Source: Actinoplanes auranticolor (GTDB lineage: Bacteria; Actinomycetota; Actinomycetes; Mycobacteriales; Micromonosporaceae). Taken from it: DNA of 64,000 nucleotides. The notes under the pieces are model-generated. The model did not search any database, had not been told where the DNA came from, and saw nothing but the letters and a program-made list of their open reading frames with translations. A program made the position numbers and the translations under genes. Below are positions 33,559 through 42,897 of this stretch, one piece after another (position 1 is the first letter of the stretch; each line of letters begins with the position of its first letter). The DNA is taken from contig NZ_BOQL01000025.1 in NCBI RefSeq assembly GCF_018332655.1, positions 1 through 64,000 on the forward strand, in the 5' to 3' direction.

Positions 33559-34490
33559 TCCTCGCCGAGGTCGTGCGCTCCGGCTTCGTCGAGTCCGTGC
33601 ACCACGGCTCGGTGGTCGTGCTGGACGCCGACGGCCGGACGGTCGCGGCGGCCGGTGACGTCACCGGCCCGTTCTTCCCGCGGTCGTCCAACAAGCCGCT
33701 GCAGACGGTCGGGATGCTGCGGGCCGGCCTGCGCCCCGCCGAACCGGCCGACCTCGCGCTGATCAGCGGCAGTCACTTCGGCGAGCCCTTCCACGTCGCC
33801 CGGGTCCGCCGGATCCTGGCCACCGCGGGCCTGGACGAGACCGCGCTGCGCTGCCCGCCGTCGCTGCCGCTGTCCGAGGACGAGCGCGACATCGTGCTGC
33901 GCGGCGGCGGCGGGGCCACGCCGGTGCTGATGAACTGCTCCGGCAAGCACGCCGGGATGCTCGCCACCTGCGTGGTGAACGGCTGGTCGCTGGAGGACTA
34001 CCGGGACGTCAAGCACCCGCTGCAGGTGGCGCTGGCCGCGGCGGTGAGCGACCTGGCCGGGGAGCCGATCGCCGCCACCGGCGTCGACGGCTGCGGCGCG
34101 CCGGTGTTCGCCGTGTCGCTGACCGCGCTGGCCCGGGGCTTCCAGCGGCTGGTGGACGCGCCGCCGGCCTCTTTCGAGCGGCTGGTGGCCGACACGATGC
34201 GCGCCGGCCCCGAGCTGGTCGCCGGGACCGGCCAGGACGACACCCGGCTGATGCACGGCGTGCCGGGGCTGCTGGCCAAGGGCGGGGCCGAGGGCGTGGT
34301 CGCGGTGGCCGTCGCGGGTGTCGGCGCGGTGGCGATCAAGGTGGCGGACGGTGCGATGCGGGCCCGGATGCCGGTGCTGGTGTCCGCGCTGCGCCGGCTG
34401 GGCGTGTCCGCGCCCGTGCTCGACCAGCTCGAGACCGTGCCGGTGCTCGGCGGCGGCGTCCGGGTCGGCGAGGTCCGCTCGGCCTGGTGA
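33555..34490 (+). CDS. Type II-like L-asparaginase (Rhizobium etli-type)
   Basis: The 311-aa protein matches the L-asparaginase II family distinct from the E. coli enzymes: FFPRSSNKPLQ (residues 41-51), SGSHFGEPFHV, MNCSGKHAGML and DGCGAPVFA motifs. These catalytic and substrate stretches are all present. The enzyme hydrolyses asparagine to aspartate and ammonia in the cytosol. It is translationally coupled to the preceding BKACE gene. Confidence 0.9.
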   Translation: MILAEVVRSGFVESVHHGSVVVLDADGRTVAAAGDVTGPFFPRSSNKPLQTVGMLRAGLRPAEPADLALISGSHFGEPFHVARVRRILATAGLDETALRCPPSLPLSEDERDIVLRGGGGATPVLMNCSGKHAGMLATCVVNGWSLEDYRDVKHPLQVALAAAVSDLAGEPIAATGVDGCGAPVFAVSLTALARGFQRLVDAPPASFERLVADTMRAGPELVAGTGQDDTRLMHGVPGLLAKGGAEGVVAVAVAGVGAVAIKVADGAMRARMPVLVSALRRLGVSAPVLDQLETVPVLGGGVRVGEVRSAW

Positions 34491-34499
34491 CCGGCTTCA

Positions 34500-34545
34500 C
34501 GCTAGCTATTGTTAGCGTTTTGCTTGCAAGAGCTAGCACTCCCGG
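34500..34545. promoter_or_regulatory. Candidate operator of GCTAGC repeats before the XRE gene
   Basis: An imperfect palindrome CGCTAGC-TATT-GTTAGCG is followed by TTGCTTGCAAGAGCTAGC. GCTAGC occurs twice and the spacer holds a GCTTGCAAG self-complement. A TACCGT -10 begins just downstream (34547). It is likely the autoregulatory site of the adjacent XRE regulator; no proof exists in the sequence. Confidence 0.5.
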
Positions 34546-34559
34546 CTACCGTCAAATGC

Positions 34560-35090
34560 ATGGCCGCACCCAAGGATCTGCCCCAGGACATCGGCGAATT
34601 CATCCGTGACCTGCGGCAGACCGCGAAGATCTCGCTCCGGCAGCTCGCCGACCGGGCGGGGGTGAGCAACCCCTACCTCAGCCAGATCGAGCGTGGCCTG
34701 CGCAAGCCCAGCGCCGAGGTGCTGCAGCAGCTGGCCAGCGCGCTGCGGGTGTCCACACCCGCGATGTACCTGCGCGCCGGCCTGCTCGACGGCGAGGGTC
34801 AGCAGGGGGTGCTGGCCGCCATCGCGGCCGATCCCGAGCTGACCATCGCCCAGAAGCAGTCCCTGTCGCAGATCTACGAGACGTTCCGCAACGAGACCGC
34901 CCGGCAGGCGCCGGAGGCGACCCGGTCCGACGAGAGCACGCCCGACGAGAGCACGCCCGGTGACGGCGTGCCCGCCGCGAACGTGCCGGACGAGGACGAG
35001 GCCCTGCGGGCCGTCGTCCAGGACGTGGCAGTCGTCGAAGGCGGCGCCGCCCCCGCACCCAAGACCACGAAGCCCGAGGAGCAGTCATGA
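34560..35090 (+). CDS. XRE-family transcriptional regulator (Rv0474-like)
   Basis: The 176-aa protein has an N-terminal helix-turn-helix (IGEFIRDLRQTAKISLRQLADRAGVSNPYLSQIERGLRKPS, split here as two adjoining pieces near 12-52) and an acidic, Ser/Thr-Pro tail. Order and partners match mycobacterial Rv0474 next to hbhA. It probably regulates this cluster through the GCTAGC repeats upstream. ATG start is seven bases after TACCGT, so leaderless. Stop overlaps the HbhA-like gene by four bases. Confidence 0.87.
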   Translation: MAAPKDLPQDIGEFIRDLRQTAKISLRQLADRAGVSNPYLSQIERGLRKPSAEVLQQLASALRVSTPAMYLRAGLLDGEGQQGVLAAIAADPELTIAQKQSLSQIYETFRNETARQAPEATRSDESTPDESTPGDGVPAANVPDEDEALRAVVQDVAVVEGGAAPAPKTTKPEEQS

Positions 35091-35554
35091 CCGAGCAGAC
35101 CAAGACCCGTTTCCCCGCCCCGCTCTACGCCGCCGCCGGCGCCGGCGACCTGGCCTACCAGCAGCTGCGCAAGCTGCCGGCCGTCGTCACCGAGCTCGGT
35201 GACCGCGCGGTCGCCTCGCTGCGCACCGCGAACGACACGGCGGCCACCACCGCCACCACGCTGAAGAGCACCGCGACCAGCACCGACTTCGACAAGCTGC
35301 GCGAGACCGCCGCCGCGAGCGCCGCGGCGTTCGCCCAGGCCGCGCAGGAGCGGGCCCTGGCCGTCTACACCTCGCTGGTCGCCCACGGCGAGCGCGTGGT
35401 CGGCACCGGCGTGGTCGAGGCCGCCGACGTGGTCAACGCCGACATCGAGACCACCGAGGAGCCGAAGGCCGTCGAGGCCGCCGCCACCCCGGCCCCGAAG
35501 CCGCGCAAGCGGGTGGCCCGCCCGGCCGCCGACAAGCAGATCGGCGACAAGTAA
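35087..35554 (+). CDS. HbhA-like surface/heparin-binding hemagglutinin homologue
   Basis: The 155-aa protein is Ala-rich and helical, likely coiled coil, starting with APLYAAAGAGDLAYQQL as in mycobacterial HbhA, and ends in a short Pro/Lys/Arg segment (KPRKRV) instead of the long Lys-rich tail of the pathogen protein. HbhA in mycobacteria binds heparan sulfate and lipid particles; in this environmental organism an envelope or storage role is more likely. It is coupled to the XRE regulator and followed by a hairpin. Confidence 0.78.
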   Translation: MTEQTKTRFPAPLYAAAGAGDLAYQQLRKLPAVVTELGDRAVASLRTANDTAATTATTLKSTATSTDFDKLRETAAASAAAFAQAAQERALAVYTSLVAHGERVVGTGVVEAADVVNADIETTEEPKAVEAAATPAPKPRKRVARPAADKQIGDK

Positions 35555-35579
35555 GTAACGACCTGCGACTGATTGATCA

Positions 35580-35607
35580 GCGGGCCTCGGCGGCAGCCGG
35601 GGCCCGC
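35580..35607 (+). terminator. Stem-loop between hbhA-like gene and DUF2516
   Basis: A 12-bp stem, with one G-U pair and a GGCA loop, lies 25 bases after the HbhA-like stop. Its position suggests a terminator or attenuator; no T-run follows, and a new -10 (TAGACT, 35612) comes directly after it. Confidence 0.65.
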
Positions 35608-35611
35608 GGCA

Positions 35612-35617
35612 TAGACT
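35612..35617 (+). promoter_or_regulatory. -10 element before the DUF2516 gene
   Basis: TAGACT lies seven bases before the ATG, with no Shine-Dalgarno, giving a probable leaderless mRNA for the DUF2516-hydrolase pair. Confidence 0.45.
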
Positions 35618-35624
35618 GGCCGTC

Positions 35625-35948
35625 ATGGACTACAGCGCGACACCCATCTTCTACGACGACGTCGCGGGCCTGATCTCGATCGCCGTCTCGATCGTGTCGT
35701 TGGTGGTGCAGGCAGTCGCACTGATCCACTGCGTGACCCAGCGCGGCGACGGCTTCCAGGCCATCGGCACCCTGCCCAAGGGCGCCTGGCTCGCCATTCT
35801 CGCGGTCTGCATCATCCTGACGCTGCTCGGCGTCGGCGGCGGCGCCACCGGCCTGTTCGGCCTCATCGGCATCGCGGCCGCACTGATCTACCTGCTCGAC
35901 GTCCGGCCCGGCCTGCGTGACCTGACGGACGGCAAGGGCTTCTGGTGA
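35625..35948 (+). CDS. DUF2516 family membrane protein (Rv0476-like)
   Basis: The 107-aa protein has three hydrophobic helices and a C-terminal LLDVRPGLRDL. It matches the DUF2516 family that follows hbhA in mycobacteria. The function is unknown. Its stop overlaps the GTG of the following hydrolase, so they are co-translated. Confidence 0.85.
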   Translation: MDYSATPIFYDDVAGLISIAVSIVSLVVQAVALIHCVTQRGDGFQAIGTLPKGAWLAILAVCIILTLLGVGGGATGLFGLIGIAAALIYLLDVRPGLRDLTDGKGFW

Positions 35949-36835
35949 AGCGCCTCCGCTGGCCGCCGCCTCCGGACGGCGGCCCGCGGAGCTCCGGCCC
36001 CGGGCCCAGCGCGCCCCGCAGCGGCCGGCCCACCCTGCCGATGCCGCCCACCCAGCTGATCGAGACCCCGCACGGCGGCCGGATCGAGCAGCTCGTCACC
36101 GGTGTCGGCGAGCCGGTCAGCGTCTTCGCGCACGGGCTGGCCGGCGACATCGCCGGCACCCGCCCGCTGGGCAGCGGCGTCCTCGGCCGCCGGGTGTTCT
36201 TCCACTTCCGCGGGCACGGCCGCTCCGACGCCCCACCCGGGCCGTGGAGCTTCGCCGATCTCGCCGACGACCTGCGGGCGGTCGCCGACCGGGCCGGGGC
36301 GAGCCGGGCGCTCGGGGTCAGCATGGGCGCCGGTGCGCTGTGCCGGTTGCTCTCGGACACCCCCAAGCGGTTCGAGCGGATCGTGCTCTATCTGCCGGCG
36401 CCGCTGGACGGTGTACGGCCGCCGGTGGCCGCGGCGCGCCTGGCCCGGCTGCTCACCGCCGTCGAGTCCGGTGAGGCCGCGCTGGTCGCCGAGGCCGTCG
36501 AGCCGGAGTTACCGCCGGCGGTGCGCAACACTCCGACCGGCTGGAGCTATCTGCGCCACCGCGTCGAGCAGCTGCTGACCGACGGGCTGGCCCCGGAGCT
36601 GGACACGCTCTGGCGCTCTCCCGCGGTGCCCGACGAGTCGGTGCTGGCCGCGTTCCCGGGTCCGGCCCTGGTGATCGGCTGTGTCGGCGACGACGTGCAC
36701 CCGGTGTCGGTCGCCGAGCGCCTCGCCGGTCTGCTGCCCAAGGCCGAGCTGCAGGTCTACGACCGGCCCACGCTGCTCTGGACCCACCGCAAGGAGCTGC
36801 GCGAGCGCATCTCCGCCTTCCTGAACGCGGCTTGA
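35945..36835 (+). CDS. Alpha/beta-fold hydrolase
   Basis: The 296-aa protein has a Pro-rich N-terminal extension of about 35 residues, then a hydrolase core with oxyanion-side HGLAG, the nucleophile elbow GVSMGAG (Ser near 136), a late acid in GCVGDDVHPV and a His in LWTHRKELRERI. All triad positions appear filled. Substrate is unknown. Start at a GTG overlapping the DUF2516 stop; an ATG at 36041 would remove the extension. Confidence 0.82.
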   Translation: MKRLRWPPPPDGGPRSSGPGPSAPRSGRPTLPMPPTQLIETPHGGRIEQLVTGVGEPVSVFAHGLAGDIAGTRPLGSGVLGRRVFFHFRGHGRSDAPPGPWSFADLADDLRAVADRAGASRALGVSMGAGALCRLLSDTPKRFERIVLYLPAPLDGVRPPVAAARLARLLTAVESGEAALVAEAVEPELPPAVRNTPTGWSYLRHRVEQLLTDGLAPELDTLWRSPAVPDESVLAAFPGPALVIGCVGDDVHPVSVAERLAGLLPKAELQVYDRPTLLWTHRKELRERISAFLNAA

Positions 36836-36963
36836 GGCCGGAGCGTCCGCCGGGGATGTGGTCCGGTCCGGTGATCGCGCGGGTGACGCTGCGATTCTCG
36901 GCGACCGGCTGCCAGAGGGCGGCCCGGGCGGTGACCGCGGCCACGCTGACACCCGTGAGCGGC

Positions 36964-37998
36964 TCAGCTGGTGAGCTTCTGCACCTTGTACTTCCAGCCG
37001 CTGTCGTTGCCGGCGCGGTCCACCGCCACGTAGTCGACCTCGAGGGAGTAGCCCTTCCCGAGGCCGGGCACGGGGACCCGCCAGACGCCCTTGGCGTCCA
37101 CGCCGCGCCAGGTGACGGCCGCGTTCGGGATCTTGGTCTTGCCCGGGGTGTACCGGACCCACTTACGGGTGGAGAAGTTGAAGTAGTAGTCCTTGGTGGC
37201 GGTCCACTTCCACAGCTGCACGCCGACGGAGTCCATGCCGATCTGGCCGTCCTTGGCCGTGCCCTGGATCGTCTTCCAGGACGAGGCCCGGGTCGGCTTG
37301 CCCGGCACCGTGAGCGTGCTGGTCGGCCTGGTCTCGTCGACCTTCACCGTGTAACCGCGGGTGGTCACCGGCGTGGTCCGGCCCTGCGCGTTCTCCAGGG
37401 TGATCTTCGCGGCGTGGACGCCGACCGGGTAGTAGTGCGTCGTCGCGGCGGTCTTCGGGCCGAGCAGGCTGGTCTTGCCGTCGCCCCAGTCGACCCACAC
37501 CCGGGTCGCGGTGGCCGGGACGCCCGAGAGCAGCAGCTTGGCGGTGGCGCCGCCGTCCGCCCAGGTCCAGTTGGAGGCCACGGCGAACTTGTAGCTGCCG
37601 ATGGCGGTGCTCACCTGCACGGTCGCGGAGGCGTTGGTGATCGTGGCGGTGCCCTCGCCGTCCGCGTCGGTCAGCTTCACTGTGACCGGGTAGCTGCCGA
37701 CCGCCGCGTACTTGTGGGTCGCCTTCGTGGCTCCGGCCGGCAGGGCCTGCACCGGCGAGCCGTCACCCCAGTCGACAGTGCGCTCGGCGACCGAGTCCGG
37801 GGTCCCGTCGACCAGCTCGTTCTCGGTCAGCGTGACCTGCTGGCCGGTCCAGATGCCGGTGCTGTCCAGGGTGTAGGTGCCGGTCAGGTCGCCGGCCGCC
37901 CAGGCCGGCGGGCCGAGCAGGCCGGCGCCGGCCACCGTGCCGGCCCCGAGCGCAAGGGTGAGCATCGCGGCGAGACTGCGAGATCGTCCGGAATTCAT
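36964..37998 (-). CDS. Secreted protein with two PKD-like domains
   Basis: The 344-aa protein has a signal peptide (cleavage after AWA, about residue 35) and two PKD-type beta-sandwich motifs VDWGDG (around 75-80 and 169-174). A third Ig-like region follows (about 225-344). No catalytic domain is visible. Such proteins bind polysaccharide or form surface structures. It lies alone on its strand with a hairpin-forming palindrome just before its ATG. Confidence 0.75.
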   Translation of the reverse strand: MNSGRSRSLAAMLTLALGAGTVAGAGLLGPPAWAAGDLTGTYTLDSTGIWTGQQVTLTENELVDGTPDSVAERTVDWGDGSPVQALPAGATKATHKYAAVGSYPVTVKLTDADGEGTATITNASATVQVSTAIGSYKFAVASNWTWADGGATAKLLLSGVPATATRVWVDWGDGKTSLLGPKTAATTHYYPVGVHAAKITLENAQGRTTPVTTRGYTVKVDETRPTSTLTVPGKPTRASSWKTIQGTAKDGQIGMDSVGVQLWKWTATKDYYFNFSTRKWVRYTPGKTKIPNAAVTWRGVDAKGVWRVPVPGLGKGYSLEVDYVAVDRAGNDSGWKYKVQKLTS

Positions 37999-38019
37999 GT
38001 CTGTCCCCCGTGGAAAATT

Positions 38020-38038
38020 GCTCGCATTCGATGCGAGC
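38020..38038. promoter_or_regulatory. Perfect palindrome before the PKD gene
   Basis: GCTCGCAT and ATGCGAGC flank a TCG centre, an exact 8-bp inverted repeat 22 bases before the PKD-protein ATG. It could be a regulator's operator or an RNA hairpin in the 5' leader. Confidence 0.5.
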
Positions 38039-38151
38039 CGATGGACAGTACCGGGCCGGATCGCCGCTGATCAAGCCGTTCCCAGGGCGCCGGTTCGGGG
38101 CGAATCCGGCTACGCCGTAACTTTTCGGGCCGCTGATCCGGTGTTGAGAAC

Positions 38152-38613
38152 GTGCGGTACTCCCCCAGATCCATCTTCTTCAGCGTCGTGGCCCTCGGCC
38201 TCCCGTTCGCCGTCACCGTCGGCTGGACCCTCGGTACGCCGGCCCCCGCCCCGCCGCCGGTGAGCGCACCCGGCGGGGCCGGCGGGATCGGCGCCGCCCC
38301 ACCGAAGGCCACCACCGCCACCACTTCACCGGAGCTGGACTGGTCACCACGGCCGCCGAAGCCGGTGGCAGTGGAGTCCCCGCTGCCCGGCCCGCCCGGC
38401 GGGCCCACCGCCAGTACGGCCCCCAGCGCGGCCACGCCGTCCGTCATCGTCACGTCGGGCTCACCGGACCCGACCCTGACCCTGCTGCCGCCGGTGCCCA
38501 CGCCGACCCAGATCGTCACCACGCCGCCGAGCCCGTCGGCGACGGTGCCGTCGTCGGGCAGTGCCGCCCCGGACTTCGGCCTCGGCGGAACCGGGCTGGT
38601 CCGCAGGTCCTAA
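38152..38613 (+). CDS. Small exported Pro/Thr/Ser-rich protein
   Basis: The 153-aa protein has an N-terminal hydrophobic segment (SIIFF-like, about 7-26), a signal or anchor. Its low-complexity tail is rich in Pro, Thr, Ser and Ala, like linkers or glycosylated stalks. No domain is recognised. The start is a GTG. It is followed at once by the EI24-type gene, whose -10 overlaps its stop. Confidence 0.6.
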   Translation: MRYSPRSIFFSVVALGLPFAVTVGWTLGTPAPAPPPVSAPGGAGGIGAAPPKATTATTSPELDWSPRPPKPVAVESPLPGPPGGPTASTAPSAATPSVIVTSGSPDPTLTLLPPVPTPTQIVTTPPSPSATVPSSGSAAPDFGLGGTGLVRRS

Positions 38614-38624
38614 GCTCCCGGAAC

Positions 38625-39434
38625 GTGGAAGACACTCACCTGCGGTCCGCGGCCGGCCGGGGCGCCGCAGCGACCGGCGGCGCCGTACGCCGGTTCGCCA
38701 CCGGGGCCGGTCTGCTCGGCCGCGGTCTTGGCCTGGTCCTGCGCAATCCGCGGATGCTCGGCCTGGGCCTGCTGCCGGCCGTGATCTCCGGCGTGCTGTA
38801 CGCCGCCCTGCTGATCACCCTCGTCGTCTTCGTCGACGACCTGGCCTCGGGTGTCACGTGGTTCGCCGACGACTGGTCGGCCGGCTGGCGGGACGTCATC
38901 CGGATCGTCGCCGGTGCGGCCCTGATCGGCCTCAGCGGCCTGATCGGCGTGCTCACCTTCACCGCGGTGACGCTGCTGATCGGCGATCCGTTCTACGAGA
39001 AGATCTCCGGGATGGTCGAGGACCGCTTCGGGGGCGTACCGGACGAGGTCGAGGTGTCGCTGGGCCGTTCGCTGGCCCGGAGCCTGGTCGACTCGCTGCG
39101 CCTGATCGGCCTCTCCGTGCTCTTCGGCATCCCGTTGTTCGCCGCCGGCTTCATCCCGGTGGTCGGCCAGACGGTCGTGCCGGTCGTCGGCGGGGCGGTC
39201 GCGGGCTGGTTGCTCGCGGTCGAGCTGACCGGGGTCCCGTTCCAGCGCCGTGGCCGGCGGCTGCGGGACCGGCGCGTGGCCTTGCGGGGCAACCGGGCGA
39301 TGGCGCTGGGCTTCGGCGTGGTGGTCTTCGCGTGTTTCCTCATCCCGCTCGGCGCCGTGCTGCTGATGCCGGCCGCGGTCGTCGGGGGCACGTTGCTCTC
39401 CCGCAAGGTGCTGGGACTGCCGATCGAGAGCTGA
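38625..39434 (+). CDS. EI24/CysZ-like membrane protein
   Basis: The 269-aa protein has about five or six membrane helices. It shows the EI24-family phrases: NPRMLGLGLLPAVISGVLY near the start and IGDPFYEKISGMVEDRFGG in the middle (residues ~118-136). CysZ imports sulfate, but the family is wider and the substrate here is unknown. The GTG start is eight bases behind a TAAGCT element that overlaps the previous stop. Confidence 0.82.
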   Translation: MEDTHLRSAAGRGAAATGGAVRRFATGAGLLGRGLGLVLRNPRMLGLGLLPAVISGVLYAALLITLVVFVDDLASGVTWFADDWSAGWRDVIRIVAGAALIGLSGLIGVLTFTAVTLLIGDPFYEKISGMVEDRFGGVPDEVEVSLGRSLARSLVDSLRLIGLSVLFGIPLFAAGFIPVVGQTVVPVVGGAVAGWLLAVELTGVPFQRRGRRLRDRRVALRGNRAMALGFGVVVFACFLIPLGAVLLMPAAVVGGTLLSRKVLGLPIES

Positions 39435-39440
39435 CCGGAC

Positions 39441-40457
39441 TCACGCCGAGGCGCGGACCACCAGCTCGGTGGGCAGCACCACGGCGTCCGGGACGTCCTG
39501 CTTGTCGTTGACCAGCCCGAGCATCTGCCGGGCCATGGTGCGGCCCATGTCGACGATCGGCTGGCGGACCGTGGTCAGCGGCGGGTCGCTGAGCCGGCTG
39601 ATCTCGAAGTCGTCGAAGCCGACCACCGCGACGTCCGCCGGCACCCGCCGGCCGGCGTCCTTGAGCGCCTGCAGCGCGCCGTGCGCCATCATGTCCGACG
39701 CCACGAAGACCGCGTCGAGCTGCGGATCCTCGGCGAGCAGGCGGCGCATCGCGCGCAGCCCGGAATCGCGGGTGAAGTCGCCGAAGGCCACGTGCTCGGT
39801 CAGCCCGGCGTCGCGCAGGGTGTCCTGGTAGCCGGTGAGCCGGTCGATGCCGGCGATCATGTCCTGCGGCCCGGCGATGGTGGCGATCCGGTGGTGGCCG
39901 GTGCCGATCAGGTGGCGTACGGCCTGGCCCACGCCGCCGACGTGGTCCACGTCGACGTAGGGGACCGGCAGCTCGGCCGGGGTCATCGGGCGCCCGCTGC
40001 ACACCACCGGGATGCCGAGCCGGGCCAGGGTGCCGGGCAGCGGATCGGCGCCGTGCATCGAGGCGAACATGACGCCGTCGACGTGGCCGGCCATGGCATA
40101 CCGCTCGACCCGGTCGTGGCTGGCGGCCGAGCCCGCCATCATCAGCACCAGCTGCTTGTCCGCCGCGTCCAGCTCCACGCTGACCCCGCGGATCACCGCG
40201 GGGAAGAACAGGTCGTCGGAGAAGACCCGGTTGGCGGTCTCCGGCAGGATCAGCGCGATCGACTCCGTGCGCTGGGTGACCAGGCTCCGCGCGGCCTGGT
40301 TGGGCACGTAGCCCAGCTCCGCGACGGCCTGGTGCACGGCCTCGCGGATCGCCACGGCGACCGTGGTCGACCCGTTGACGACGCGGGAGACGGTCGCCCT
40401 CGAGACGCCGGCGCGCCTCGCCACCGCCTCGAGGGTCGGTCGCTCCCGCGTCACCAT
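39441..40457 (-). CDS. LacI-family transcriptional repressor
   Basis: The 338-aa protein has an N-terminal HTH (TLEAVARRAGVSRATVSRVVN, about 8-28, with hinge YVPNQAARSL) and a periplasmic-binding-protein-like effector domain. It sits four bases after the GH1 gene and shares its direction, so it likely represses that beta-glucosidase in response to a sugar. A candidate operator lies upstream of the pair. Confidence 0.92.
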   Translation of the reverse strand: MVTRERPTLEAVARRAGVSRATVSRVVNGSTTVAVAIREAVHQAVAELGYVPNQAARSLVTQRTESIALILPETANRVFSDDLFFPAVIRGVSVELDAADKQLVLMMAGSAASHDRVERYAMAGHVDGVMFASMHGADPLPGTLARLGIPVVCSGRPMTPAELPVPYVDVDHVGGVGQAVRHLIGTGHHRIATIAGPQDMIAGIDRLTGYQDTLRDAGLTEHVAFGDFTRDSGLRAMRRLLAEDPQLDAVFVASDMMAHGALQALKDAGRRVPADVAVVGFDDFEISRLSDPPLTTVRQPIVDMGRTMARQMLGLVNDKQDVPDAVVLPTELVVRASA

Positions 40458-40461
40458 CAGC

Positions 40462-41889
<1,428 letters not shown>

Positions 41890-41967
41890 CCTTCACCGCT
41901 CCCTGCGTGATCCGCCGCTGCCGTGCCGGGCCGCGCCGACCGGTCTGATCAGCGGCGGGACTCTGAC

Positions 41968-41989
41968 GGGCGACCGGAAGCGATCGCCC
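41968..41989. promoter_or_regulatory. Candidate operator upstream of GH1-lacI
   Basis: GGGCGA and TCGCCC form an inverted repeat spaced by ten bases, with an inner GCGATCGC palindrome (41980). It lies about 80-100 bp before the GH1 start. LacI-type repressors bind palindromes with a central CG, as here, but the exact site is not certain. Confidence 0.35.
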
Positions 41990-42069
41990 TTAACCGGTAC
42001 AGCGTAGAGCCATTCACCTTTCCGGGAGCCATCCGAAAGTTGCAGAATCCCGTTCGGGGGACGAGATGC

Positions 42070-42831
42070 TCAACCGGCCTGCAATGCGCTGAACAGGCGG
42101 CGGTCGCCGGTGATGACCAGATTGTCCGGATCGATCCGGCCCATCAAAGCCAGCAGAAGATCGCTCGCCGTGCCGCCGGCCTCGGCCCGGGCGTGGTGGT
42201 CGTCGCTGTCGAGGATGGTGCCGGTGTCGAGCAGCGCGATGCCCGCGCCGCGGAGCCGGACGAACCACTCGTAGCTGGCGTCGGTGGCCACCAGGTGCAC
42301 CACGCCGTGCAGGTCGGTCGGGCCCTTGCGGCGGCCCGCGGGCAGCCAGGTGTCCAGCACCTCGTTGACCCCGTCGGCGGCGAGCTTGGTCTCGATCGGG
42401 GTGGCCCGGCCGGCCGCGGACTCGGCGTCCCAGCGGTGCACGGACACCTCGTGGGCGATCCGGCGCTGCCAGAAGCCGGCCTTGCGGGCCTGGGCCGGCC
42501 AGGTCCAGCTGGGGAAGTCGGGGTCGAGCGCGTCGAGGGTCTCGATCGTGCCGGTCAGCTCCCGCCGCAGGCCGTCGAGCGCGTCCGGCCACGCGGGCCG
42601 CGGCTCGGGGACGACCCGGTCGGCGGGCCGGTCCACCACGCCGCGCGGCGTCAGCTCACGCACCCAGTGCAGCAGCACGGTGAGGTGTTCGGTGAGATCG
42701 GCGACCGTCCAGCCGGGACACGAGGGCACGACGGCGTCCGGGCCCGTCTGCGTGACGGCGTCCTGGAATGCCGGCCCGTCGGCACGCAGGGCGGCAAGCC
42801 AGAAGTCCTTGGTCGCGTGCAGCCTGTTCAT
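42070..42831 (-). CDS. Maleylpyruvate isomerase-family mycothiol-dependent protein (DinB-like)
   Basis: This 253-aa protein of the MDMPI/DinB-like group shows WTVADLTEHLTVLLHWV near residue 41-57, then EVSVHRWDAESAAG; these histidines and the Asp are the usual metal site. Mycothiol-dependent enzymes of this family isomerise or detoxify small molecules. Substrate unknown. ATG with a GAGAAGG site. It is divergent from murB. Confidence 0.8.
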   Translation of the reverse strand: MNRLHATKDFWLAALRADGPAFQDAVTQTGPDAVVPSCPGWTVADLTEHLTVLLHWVRELTPRGVVDRPADRVVPEPRPAWPDALDGLRRELTGTIETLDALDPDFPSWTWPAQARKAGFWQRRIAHEVSVHRWDAESAAGRATPIETKLAADGVNEVLDTWLPAGRRKGPTDLHGVVHLVATDASYEWFVRLRGAGIALLDTGTILDSDDHHARAEAGGTASDLLLALMGRIDPDNLVITGDRRLFSALQAG

Positions 42832-42884
42832 CAGCCTTCTCCCGCTCGAGGAGGTCCACCGGTTTCCGCCCCGGGCCCGCGGCC

Positions 42885-42890
42885 TAGGGT
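42885..42890 (+). promoter_or_regulatory. -10 element of murB
   Basis: TAGGGT lies seven bases before the murB GTG, with no ribosome site, indicating a leaderless transcript. Confidence 0.5.
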
Positions 42891-42897
42891 GAACGTC

